From NCBI GenBank assembly GCA_026418275.1, contig JAOABQ010000091.1:1-64000 (forward strand): a stretch of DNA of 64,000 bases, in the 5' to 3' direction. A program made the translations under genes and the position numbers. A model generated the notes under the pieces. The model was given only the letters and a program-made list of their open reading frames with translations. It was not told the origin of the DNA and did not search any database. Below, piece by piece: positions 35,996 through 43,639 of this stretch. The stretch comes from Clostridia bacterium. GTDB taxonomy: Bacteria; Bacillota; Clostridia; Acetivibrionales; DSM-2933. Every line of letters starts with the position of its first letter. The stretch's first letter is position 1.

Positions 35996-37207
35996 ATGGT
36001 GGGAGCGACCATTCTTGTTCCTATTATCACCGGCATGAGCCCCGCTATAGCACTTTTTTGCAGCGGAATAGGCACACTGCTTTACATTTTTTGTACAAAA
36101 GCAAAACTCCCGGCATATATTGGCTCCTCTTTTGCGTTTATAGGCCCAACACTTGTAGCAACTGCCAATTACGGAGCGGCAGGAATGCTGAGCGGAGTTA
36201 TTGCATCCGGTTTGGTGTATACCATTGTTGCGCTTATCATAAGTTATACTGGGATTGGCTGGATTAATAAAATTCTTCCGCCTGTTGTGGTGGGATCGGT
36301 AGTTTTGGTAATCGGGTTAGGCCTTGCCGGTGTTGCAATAGATTGGTCCGGACTTAGCCCAAAGCCAAGCGCTTCTGTGGCAGCAGCCCTTACCAGCATT
36401 CCACTGTGGGCATGGGTTACAGTTTCTGTGGTAACTTTGCTTGTAGGAATCCTGGGAAGTATGTTTTTTAGGGGATTTCTTGGTGTAATTCCCATACTGA
36501 TTGCCATGGTTGCAGGATATGGAGCAGCTTTGCTTTTTGGTGTTGTATCAAAAGAGACAGTAAATGCAATTGTTTCGGCACCTTTTTTTGCTATCCCTGA
36601 GTTTGTTTTCCCAAAATTCAACTGGGGTGCAGTGTTTTTAATGGCTCCTGTTGCATTTGTTACGCTGGCAGAGCATATTGGGCATGTGTATGTAACGAAC
36701 AATGTGGTGGGAAGAGATTTTACAAAAGATCCGGGGCTTCACAGATCGATTTTAGGTGATGGAGTTGCTACCATGTTTGCAGGATTTGTAGGAGGTCCCC
36801 CCAATACAACCTATGGTGAAAATATTGGTGTCATGGCAATTACAAGGGTTTACAGTGTATGGGTTATAGGCGTTGCAGGAGTTATTGCAGTACTTTTATC
36901 CTTTGTGGGACCGGTTGCTGTCATGATCAAGAATATGCCCTTGCCTGTAATGGGAGGAGTCAGCATCTTGCTTTTTGGAATTATTGCTTCTTCCGGATTT
37001 AGAGTTTTTGTGGAAGACAAAGTTGATTTCGGGTTAAAACGGAATTTAGTTATCGCGTCGGTCATTATTGTTATAGGGATTGGCGGTGCCGTATTAAAGT
37101 TTCATATGGGAGGGAGCGAAATAGAAATATCGGGTGTTGCATTAGCTACCCTGATAGGGATCATTTTAAATTTGATTTTACCGGAAAAGAGCAGGACTGA
37201 GGGTTGA
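35996..37207 (+). CDS. Uracil-xanthine permease (NCS2 family)
   Basis: 403 residues from the first canonical start, ATG 35996. About 12-13 membrane segments; family motifs include VGATILVPIITGMSPAIAL, the TLAEHIGH segment and GGPPNTTYGENIG (substrate site). The conserved N-terminus continues upstream in frame to 35918 (KNYIDVEQKLPL... and PLSLQHLFA, containing the family QH motif of TM1), preceded by AGGAGGGG. The expected start codon there is GTT. It may be a mutated start, or translation may use a non-standard codon; ATG 35996 has no ribosome site and would delete the QH motif. NCS2 proteins import purines or pyrimidines with protons. Divergent from the TetR gene. Confidence 0.85.
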   Translation: MVGATILVPIITGMSPAIALFCSGIGTLLYIFCTKAKLPAYIGSSFAFIGPTLVATANYGAAGMLSGVIASGLVYTIVALIISYTGIGWINKILPPVVVGSVVLVIGLGLAGVAIDWSGLSPKPSASVAAALTSIPLWAWVTVSVVTLLVGILGSMFFRGFLGVIPILIAMVAGYGAALLFGVVSKETVNAIVSAPFFAIPEFVFPKFNWGAVFLMAPVAFVTLAEHIGHVYVTNNVVGRDFTKDPGLHRSILGDGVATMFAGFVGGPPNTTYGENIGVMAITRVYSVWVIGVAGVIAVLLSFVGPVAVMIKNMPLPVMGGVSILLFGIIASSGFRVFVEDKVDFGLKRNLVIASVIIVIGIGGAVLKFHMGGSEIEISGVALATLIGIILNLILPEKSRTEG

Positions 37208-37413
37208 AACAAGAGATAATAGCATACTTATTCGCAGTAATGGCGTCAATTTAAGTATAACAATACTAAAAGACGTTATAGTAAAAGTAAACACTCGTTT
37301 TGAAAATACAGTTGAAATGAGCGGGAGATACCTACCTGTCATGAACAGATAAACCGTAATATTATACTAAAAAGTAATATTTAAATAATATGAAGTAAAA
37401 CATGATTTATATA

Positions 37414-37449
37414 AAAAATCCAGCCTCTGTGCGCAAGCTGGATTTTTTG
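37414..37449. terminator. Bidirectional terminator
   Basis: AAAAATCCAGC pairs with GCTGGATTTTT (11 bp, loop CTCTGTGCGCAA) between the convergent permease and mscL genes. Confidence 0.85.
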
Positions 37450-37469
37450 CTATATGGATTAAAATATGA

Positions 37470-37901
37470 TTAAAGCGTTGATGTGCAGTTTGGGCATCTT
37501 GTAGCATCAATATGGATTTCACTATAACAATAGGTACATTTTTTTGTTGTTATAGGAGCTGGAACTTCCTTTTTCTTGGTAAATTTGCCAACCTGGCGAA
37601 TGACAATAAATATTGAGAACGCAATAATGAGAAAATCGATGATGTTGTTAATAAACCGCCCATAATTTAATGTAGCGGCACCTGCTTTCGTTGCTTCCTC
37701 CAATGTCTTGTAGCTGCCCTCACCAAGCACAATAAATAGATTTGTAAAATCTATGCTTCCGAGTAAAAGACCTATTAGAGGCATAATGATGTCAGATACT
37801 AGGGAGGTGACTATTTTTCCGAAGGCAGCTCCAATAATTACACCCACAGCTAAATCAATAACATTTCCTTTCATTGCAAATTGCTTGAACTCTTTTAACA
37901 T
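37470..37901 (-). CDS. mscL: Large-conductance mechanosensitive channel MscL with C-terminal zinc ribbon
   Basis: 143 residues from ATG 37901 (GGGGGTC upstream). MscL signature [33 protein letters not shown], two membrane segments (about 15-45 and 75-100), and a C-terminal [18 protein letters not shown] with two CxxC pairs. MscL opens under membrane tension on osmotic downshock. The zinc-ribbon tail is absent from E. coli MscL but occurs in some Gram-positive homologues. Its terminator is shared with the permease. Confidence 0.92.
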   Translation of the reverse strand: MLKEFKQFAMKGNVIDLAVGVIIGAAFGKIVTSLVSDIIMPLIGLLLGSIDFTNLFIVLGEGSYKTLEEATKAGAATLNYGRFINNIIDFLIIAFSIFIVIRQVGKFTKKKEVPAPITTKKCTYCYSEIHIDATRCPNCTSTL

Positions 37902-37972
37902 ATTGTGACCCCCAATAAGAAATTTGATTGGTATCATTATACCACACAAGCTTTAAAGGTAACATAAAATAT

Positions 37973-38012
37973 AAAGGCCCAAGCTGTGTGAAAAGCTTAG
38001 GCTTTATTTTTT
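37973..38012 (-). terminator. Terminator of the TadG-like gene
   Basis: On the minus strand GCCTAAGCTT pairs with AGCTTGGGC around a TTCACAC loop and is followed by TTTATATTTT. It lies about 30 bases past the stop. Confidence 0.75.
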
Positions 38013-38041
38013 GATGTATAATTATGATTGGGGGGCTAAAC

Positions 38042-39112
38042 TTATTTGATAAGTTTTATCCCGCTGGATGGAATGCTTTTGAGTTCATTTGTTCCGCCAA
38101 TAATGCTGAGGCCACTGCCGTTGATTGCAACAGAATTTCCGATGACCCTTCCGTTTACTGTTTGATTTGATCCGTTTAACGTGATGCTTCCGTTAGGCGC
38201 ATAGAGGATACCGTCAAACTCTGCACTAGCCCCGTTTACTGTAATATCTCCAGACTTGGAGTAAAAACAGACCGCATCCTGGGTAGAGGCATTTAAATTG
38301 CTGCCGTTAAAGGTAATATTGCCGGTAGCCAGCACGCAGCCTTTCCCTTTAAAATGACTTCCGTTTACTGTGACATTGCCTTTAACATAAATGGGGGCAT
38401 CGATGTCCATGTAACTTCCGTTAAAAACCTTGTCACCGTTAAAAACTTGCCCTGCCTGTTCAGCTTGCAGTCTGATCACTTCGGAAAAATCGGGCATTTC
38501 CACATAGGAGGCGTTGGGAACACGGCTTCCAATACTGATTTGGCTTCCATTTACCGTGACTGTGCTCAAAGCTTCACAAGCACCGGTAATGGTTATTTTT
38601 GAACCGTTGGCAACGAAATTCCTATTGGTATGAGCGCTTCCTTTAACATATTGACTGCTCCCATTGAGGGTTAAAGTTGTATTTTTACTGCCGGAAAAAA
38701 GGACGTAGTTGAATGCATCCCCAATACTGCCGATGGCAGCAGAGGCACTTGGATTAACCGTAGTACCCTTTAGGCCGAAAATTTTTGCAAAGGTATAAGG
38801 AATATCCTTCGTACCTTTGATATCGATCCGGCTATTGGAGTCCGAAAAAGAGACTAAAATATTGGAGCTTTGAAACCCGTTTAATTGAATGTATTTGGTG
38901 GCAGCGTAAGACGCTTTCGAGGTATCGGGCAGCTCAAGTGCTGCGGCAAGGGCAGCAGAGTCAAGGGCGTTTTGAAACTTTTGTTTTTCGATAATTAATG
39001 TTCCGATATCAGCGACAACTGCACATAATCCGATGAGTGCCGTAAGGAGAAGGGTAAAAAGAATCATGGAGGTGCCCCTGTTGTTTCGTAATATACGAAA
39101 TGCCTTCATCAA
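38042..39112 (-). CDS. TadE/TadG-like protein with repeated NGS beta-strand motifs
   Basis: 356 residues. The N-terminus (about 1-60) matches the TadE/TadG-like pilus-assembly entry region (NNRGTSMILFTLLLTALIGL, one membrane segment, then QNALDSAALAAALEL). The following part (about 135-350) is a series of some nine short repeats of the form xTVNGSxxxI, spaced 15-25 residues apart. That predicts a right-handed beta-helix (DUF7305/bactofilin-like), located outside the membrane. No flp, tadA or cpaF genes accompany it. Function unknown; surface structure or cell-envelope scaffold is an inference. Its start is ATG 39112, with the gene transcribed alone. Confidence 0.75.
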   Translation of the reverse strand: MMKAFRILRNNRGTSMILFTLLLTALIGLCAVVADIGTLIIEKQKFQNALDSAALAAALELPDTSKASYAATKYIQLNGFQSSNILVSFSDSNSRIDIKGTKDIPYTFAKIFGLKGTTVNPSASAAIGSIGDAFNYVLFSGSKNTTLTLNGSSQYVKGSAHTNRNFVANGSKITITGACEALSTVTVNGSQISIGSRVPNASYVEMPDFSEVIRLQAEQAGQVFNGDKVFNGSYMDIDAPIYVKGNVTVNGSHFKGKGCVLATGNITFNGSNLNASTQDAVCFYSKSGDITVNGASAEFDGILYAPNGSITLNGSNQTVNGRVIGNSVAINGSGLSIIGGTNELKSIPSSGIKLIK

Positions 39113-39214
39113 AGCTCACCTCCATAACTTAATTATACTAAGAATGTTATACTTAAGCATGGGAATTAAAGACTAATTTTTATGAATCGAAAGACCTATT
39201 TATTTGAGTTCTAT

Positions 39215-39430
39215 CTATTCGAAGTTACTTTCCGGGAGGCTGAGTTTGCCTGCCGCTACAATTTCTTCGAGTATTTTCACAATTAAAACGTAGCGATCGG
39301 CACTTTCCTGGTCATTTCTTTCATTGGCAGCTTTTAAGGCCATTTTATAATACCCGAAGTAATGGGCCGCCTTATACATGATTTCCGTCCGTTTTTTATT
39401 GGCTTCCTTATATACACATTGGGTACACAT
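39215..39430 (-). CDS. Small CxxC protein of unknown function
   Basis: 71 residues starting MCTQC, then helical (YKAAHYFGYYKMALKAANERNDQESADRYVLIVKILEEIV). AAAGGAG is 9 bases upstream of the ATG, so the gene is real. It lies 32 bases after the ankyrin gene on the same strand and 103 bases before the TadG-like gene. I do not recognise the family. Confidence 0.7.
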   Translation of the reverse strand: MCTQCVYKEANKKRTEIMYKAAHYFGYYKMALKAANERNDQESADRYVLIVKILEEIVAAGKLSLPESNFE

Positions 39431-39462
39431 CGGTAAGTCTCCTTTACTTAAGGGAGTGAATA

Positions 39463-40608
39463 TTACTTCATCTTTACCTTCCTGGCTTTATTCAGTAAAT
39501 CATAGATTTTATCACATTCATTTTTATGCTTAAAATCAAACCAATCAACCCTTTTTCTAGTTGCTTTCAGCAATTCAAATACATCCAGGTTATTATGGTC
39601 CTTTACGGAGATAGAGGCTCCTTTTTCAAGAAGAAGTTTGACCATTTCGCTATTACAGTTTCTAATGGCTGCAAATAAAGCCTTCGAGTCATGAATATCG
39701 GCACCTTTTTCAATGAGGAGCTTTGCTGTTTCTATATTTTTGTTAAATGCAAATAGGAAAAGTAAATCTCCTAATTTCTTACGGTTTAACTCTGATTCTT
39801 TTTCCAGCAGATAACGGAATATTTGATCCTTATCTTTAGAAAGAGCTGCATAAAGGGCAATAAGTATTTTCTCACTTTTAAAGTCAACACCCTTTTCAAC
39901 TAAAAATTTTACGGTTGGCATATCATTGTACATAACAGCTCTATGAACCACTGAAGAAAGATGAAGTGATCCTCCCTTTTCAATAAGGGTATTTATTAAA
40001 GCGTAGTTTTTAGCGTGAATGGCGGCGCCTAACATTTCTTCCCCGGCTTTTCCTTTGATATCCACTCCTTTTGTTAGCATTAGGTTAATAAGATCAATTA
40101 AATCTTTATTTGGTTTATTATCTTTTCCGTAAGCCTTCAATTCTGGGTGATAAGCAAAATCATTTGGATTAGCACCGATATTGATTAAAAATATTGCCGT
40201 ATTATAGTGTGAGTTGTTCAATGCATGTGTGAGAGGAGTTTGCTTGTTCCCATCTGCTTTATTTACATTTGCTCCGTTTTCCACCAATACTCTGACCACT
40301 TCATTAAATCCAAAGGAAGATGCAACAAATAATGGAGGGGAATCCGCCAGAATATTACGTGTTATCATTTGCGTTGGGGCATAATCCAAAATTACTTTTA
40401 AAGACTCGGGCTGGTTGTTGCTTACTGCGTAATACATAGCTTTTTTTAAAATAGATGCATCTTTAACGTTTTCAAGTTGTTTTTGTAGCCGCTTAGTGTT
40501 TCCGGACCTAGCAGAGTCAATTGCACTTGTGAAAAAATGCGCATAGATAATACAAGAGCTTAAAACCAAGGAAAATAAAATAGAAAGTATAATTAAAAGT
40601 TTCTTCAT
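39463..40608 (-). CDS. Ankyrin-repeat protein with N-terminal membrane anchor or lipobox
   Basis: 381 residues. The N-terminus is hydrophobic (KKLLIILSILFSLVLSSC) and could be a lipoprotein signal (LSSC) or a membrane anchor. From about residue 35 there are around eight ankyrin repeats (PLFVASSFGFNEVVRVLVENGANVN, TAIFLINIGANPN, TAKLLIEKGADIHD, MVKLLLEKGASISV), most likely outside the cell. Such proteins mediate protein binding. Start ATG 40608; the GTG four codons earlier overlaps AAAGGAG. It lies 19 bases after the ABC permease stop, suggesting the same operon. Confidence 0.85.
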   Translation of the reverse strand: MKKLLIILSILFSLVLSSCIIYAHFFTSAIDSARSGNTKRLQKQLENVKDASILKKAMYYAVSNNQPESLKVILDYAPTQMITRNILADSPPLFVASSFGFNEVVRVLVENGANVNKADGNKQTPLTHALNNSHYNTAIFLINIGANPNDFAYHPELKAYGKDNKPNKDLIDLINLMLTKGVDIKGKAGEEMLGAAIHAKNYALINTLIEKGGSLHLSSVVHRAVMYNDMPTVKFLVEKGVDFKSEKILIALYAALSKDKDQIFRYLLEKESELNRKKLGDLLFLFAFNKNIETAKLLIEKGADIHDSKALFAAIRNCNSEMVKLLLEKGASISVKDHNNLDVFELLKATRKRVDWFDFKHKNECDKIYDLLNKARKVKMK

Positions 40609-40627
40609 CGCTAAATTCACTCCTTTG

Positions 40628-41686
40628 TCATGAAAAACGCTTATTATAATGCTTAATTAAATAGCCGATAAGAAAATAAAGGGGTATGGGCAGAAGCAGG
40701 CTGAAAAGAATTATGAAATCAGGCCGGTACCCAAGTGGGGTGGATGAGGTAAAAATAAAATAGATTTTATGTATTAGAAATCCTGCAGAGTAGGCCATAA
40801 CAATTTTATAAAGTTTATCGAAATTACCTGTAGTGGTAAGAGAACCTGTTTTTTCAAGGTGACTTTTTCGAAAAAATTTCCATGAAAGGAAATAAAAGAG
40901 TAGAATAAGTGCAAAGAGAAATACCATAATTAAAAAAAATTGAAAAAGGTTCATATCTGAGATGAATTTATGGAATGTATCACCAAAAAGGTAGCTTTCA
41001 CTATAGCGAATAAAGTTGCTAAACCACTTCATCTCAAAAAGGTTTTGAATTGCTGCAGATACTATAGGGCGCTCGAATTCGCTGCCTGTTGCTCCCAATA
41101 AGCCATAATAAATCGACAGTATACCATAAATTTGGTATAAGATTGTAAAGGGAAAAGCGGCTAAAAGCATGGTAACAAGGCTTCCGAAAACAGCAGAGCC
41201 ATTTAGGGATTGAGCCAGCGTAACAAAACCAAAAATACAAAACTGGAAGAGCAACATTAGAAAAAACCATTTTGTAATATGAATAAAGAAAGCCTTCCAG
41301 CAAAAATTGATGATCAGCATGGCATTCATTACCACATACATGGAGACACAAGGAATAAAAAGGTTGTATATCCCGACCAGCCACTTACTTTTAATGATTT
41401 CATGCCGCTGGAAGGGCATAGATGCGGCTAAGGTGTAGTTGGACAGCTTTCTGTCATAGAAAAACAGGGTTGCAGACATGAGGGCAATGGTGATCATGAG
41501 AAAAAAGAATGCATAAGGGTATCTTAAGAATTCATTCAAAGAACGTAAAGTAGGCGGTGTATTTTCAGTGTTTACTATAAAATCAGGCATAAAAAAGAAG
41601 AATAATTCAAAAAAAAGCAAAAGCATAAACCATTTTGAAACTTTCCAATCCCTATAGATTAAGGCCTTGCTTGGCAGCTTTTTCAT
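40628..41686 (-). CDS. ABC-2-type transporter permease
   Basis: 352 residues, about six membrane segments (around 18-36, 58-77, 112-135, 146-170, 174-195, 248-268, 300-345). The sequence around YDRKLSNYTLAASMPFQRHEIIKSKW is typical of ABC-2 family permeases of YtrC/YxlG type. It overlaps the ATPase gene by four bases (ATGA), so the two are translationally coupled. The substrate is unknown; relatives handle acetoin, antibiotics or cell-wall-stress compounds. Confidence 0.8.
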   Translation of the reverse strand: MKKLPSKALIYRDWKVSKWFMLLLFFELFFFFMPDFIVNTENTPPTLRSLNEFLRYPYAFFFLMITIALMSATLFFYDRKLSNYTLAASMPFQRHEIIKSKWLVGIYNLFIPCVSMYVVMNAMLIINFCWKAFFIHITKWFFLMLLFQFCIFGFVTLAQSLNGSAVFGSLVTMLLAAFPFTILYQIYGILSIYYGLLGATGSEFERPIVSAAIQNLFEMKWFSNFIRYSESYLFGDTFHKFISDMNLFQFFLIMVFLFALILLFYFLSWKFFRKSHLEKTGSLTTTGNFDKLYKIVMAYSAGFLIHKIYFIFTSSTPLGYRPDFIILFSLLLPIPLYFLIGYLIKHYNKRFS

Positions 41687-42561
41687 AATATATCACCCCC
41701 AAAGGAATATACAAAAACATCTTCCAGATTCATATTGATTTCTTCAACCAGCGTTGCGCCTGCTGATAAAAGTTCCTTTTTAAAATCATCCGAATGGTTT
41801 CTTGTTATAATATAATAAATACTGCCGGTATGACTAATATTTAAAATATCTTTATTTTTAAGAAGCGAATCAGGCATGCCTCCCGGAAAAACTGCCTGTA
41901 ACTTCTGTATTTTATGTTTTATTTCATCAACGGAACCCTGAGACTTAATTTCTCCTTTATTAATGACTGCGATATTGTCACATATTTGCTCCAGATCGCT
42001 TAGATGATGGCTGGAAATTAAAACGGTGGTGCTCCGGTCGGCTACGTCCTCCAAGAGAACTTGGGTAAACTGCCTTTTGGCCATAGGATCCAAACCTGAA
42101 GTGGGTTCATCCATGATAAGTACTTGGGGCAGTGTGCTTAAATTAAGCATAAAAGAAAGCTTGGTTTTCATGCCTTTAGACAATGATTGGACTTTTTTAG
42201 TGAGGGGAATGCCAAAAATTCTGTTGAGTTCGTCAAACTTCTTTTGGGAGAAATTTTGATAAGCCAATTTAAAGAAAAGTACCATTTCTTTTACTTTGTA
42301 GGAATCATAAAGGTGACTTTGATCCGAAACATATCCCATAAGCTCCTTTGCCTTGGTATTATCAAAAACATCCCAGCCATTGACTTTTATTGAACCCTGG
42401 TCTAACTGCCATATCCCTGTAATTAGTTTAATTAAAGTTGTTTTGCCTGCACCATTGGGCCCAATGAGACCCAAGACACTGCCTTTCCTTACCTGAAGCG
42501 TAATATTCTTCAGTATTTCGGAATCATCAATTTTTTTAAAGACTTCCCTTACTTCTATCAA
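41683..42561 (-). CDS. ABC transporter ATP-binding protein (YtrB-like)
   Basis: 292 residues from TTG 42561. That start follows the GntR stop by 4 bases with GGAAG 7 bases before it; the open frame runs upstream but overlaps the regulator. Motifs: Walker A GPNGAGKT, Q-loop near VSDQSHLY, signature LSKGMKTKLSF (ABC-type LSxGxxxK), Walker B VLIMDEPTSGLDP and H-loop SSHHLSD. It forms a transporter with the permease below. GntR - ATPase - permease is the same order as the ytrAB(C) operon of Bacillus subtilis. Confidence 0.88.
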   Translation of the reverse strand: MIEVREVFKKIDDSEILKNITLQVRKGSVLGLIGPNGAGKTTLIKLITGIWQLDQGSIKVNGWDVFDNTKAKELMGYVSDQSHLYDSYKVKEMVLFFKLAYQNFSQKKFDELNRIFGIPLTKKVQSLSKGMKTKLSFMLNLSTLPQVLIMDEPTSGLDPMAKRQFTQVLLEDVADRSTTVLISSHHLSDLEQICDNIAVINKGEIKSQGSVDEIKHKIQKLQAVFPGGMPDSLLKNKDILNISHTGSIYYIITRNHSDDFKKELLSAGATLVEEINMNLEDVFVYSFGGDIL

Positions 42562-42565
42562 GGTT

Positions 42566-42946
42566 TCACTTCCTTTCCATTTCACTATAAATATCATTTA
42601 AAATTTCTAAGAGCTTACTTTGATCCAATCCCATATAATGTGCTTCAATGACAATGTCTTTGATATGTTTTCTTATGTTTTCCAACCTGTCCTCATCTGC
42701 TTTCGGACTATAGCTTGACGAAACGAAAGTTCCTTTTCCGATGAGGGTTTCAATGACTTTTTGGCGCTCCAACTCCGCGTAAGCCTTACTTACCGTATTG
42801 GGATTGGCAGTAATGAGCTTTGACATTTCCCTTACCGAAGGTATTTTTTGCCCTGGAAGGAGAATACCTTTTAAAATGTTTTCCTTAATCCCATCAACAA
42901 TCTGTTCATAGATGGGTTTACTGGACCGGGCATCAATTTTAATCAT
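42566..42946 (-). CDS. GntR-family transcriptional regulator (YtrA subfamily)
   Basis: 126 residues from ATG 42946, with AAGAG 9 bases upstream. The GntR helix-turn-helix (about 10-75) is YEQIVDGIKENILKGILLPGQKIPSVREMSKLI, with ANPNTVSKAYAELE; the C-terminal tail is short (about 45 residues), typical of YtrA. The longer frame to 43054 is not supported. An operator with 19-bp arms lies 18 bases upstream, suggesting autorepression of the whole operon. Confidence 0.9.
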   Translation of the reverse strand: MIKIDARSSKPIYEQIVDGIKENILKGILLPGQKIPSVREMSKLITANPNTVSKAYAELERQKVIETLIGKGTFVSSSYSPKADEDRLENIRKHIKDIVIEAHYMGLDQSKLLEILNDIYSEMERK

Positions 42947-42963
42947 AATTACACACTCTTTAC

Positions 42964-43006
42964 AATGTATTAAGTGTACTATGGTAAATAGTACACTTAA
43001 TACATT
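42964..43006. promoter_or_regulatory. Operator with 19-bp perfect arms upstream of the GntR/ABC operon
   Basis: AATGTATTAAGTGTACTAT and its exact complement ATAGTACACTTAATACATT are separated by GGTAA. It is a very strong inverted repeat in front of a YtrA-type gene. Regulation by that protein is an inference. Confidence 0.75.
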
Positions 43007-43102
43007 AGCATATTTGGTCATTTTTGTAAATCCCTTGGGTAAAAATTTTTTCATTCATAAGTAAAAAGGGCATTCGAGTTCTTGAAAATTGCAGGGATCA
43101 AA

Positions 43103-43151
43103 TATGAAAAATGGGACCTTTACTAGGGACAAAGGTTGTGAATTTTTCATA
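43103..43151. promoter_or_regulatory. Long inverted repeat upstream of the small membrane gene
   Basis: TATGAAAAAT...ATTTTTCATA (10 bp) encloses ACCTTT...AAAGGT (6 bp). The region lies between divergent genes, about 78 bases upstream of 43229. Role unknown. Confidence 0.4.
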
Positions 43152-43228
43152 AGGATGGTAAAATGTTATTAAATATGTGAACACTATACTTAAGTTTTCG
43201 TCCTGATTAAAGTTTGGGGATGGTATCC

Positions 43229-43552
43229 ATGCTGCAGTTGGTCTTTGCAAGTATTTCAATTTTATTAATGGGTTTTATAACGTTGCTGTTTACGGTGGTT
43301 AGAGGTTATTTTAAGAAACTTGTTTTTCTACCCGCTGATATCAGGTGGATGCTTGAAAACTCTTCTGGGTTAAATCATTTTACTATGTTTATCATTCAGT
43401 CAAATTTGGGGCTTTTTACCTTATGTATCCTATTTCGTGTTTCAAACCATATCATTCTAAGTCTGGATATACTGTATTTCTTAAGTATTTTAATTCTGAT
43501 CCTATACCATACCAGGCGGGAATCACCAAATCTCCTTGTTAAATGTATTTAA
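43229..43552 (+). CDS. Small membrane protein of unknown function
   Basis: 107 residues from ATG 43229, with GGGG 9 bases upstream; in-frame starts at 43214 and 43220 overlap that site. Three predicted membrane segments (about 3-24, 47-67 and 72-92), polar C-terminus. No family recognised. The gene is followed by a stem-loop and the SecA-like gene 87 bases on. Confidence 0.5.
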   Translation: MLQLVFASISILLMGFITLLFTVVRGYFKKLVFLPADIRWMLENSSGLNHFTMFIIQSNLGLFTLCILFRVSNHIILSLDILYFLSILILILYHTRRESPNLLVKCI

Positions 43553-43614
43553 TTGCTTCCATTAGTGAGGGTTTAGGGTTTTATTCTCCTTAAAACCCTT
43601 AGAAGCATTCAATT
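43551..43614 (+). promoter_or_regulatory. Stem-loop between the small membrane gene and the SecA-like gene
   Basis: AGGGTTTTA and TAAAACCCT pair around TTCTCCT, and outer arms AATTGCTTC/GAAGCATTCAATT extend the stem. There is no T-run, so it may be a processing or leader element rather than a terminator. Confidence 0.4.
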
Positions 43615-43639
43615 ATAATTTGTAAGGAGGTTTTTTGTT

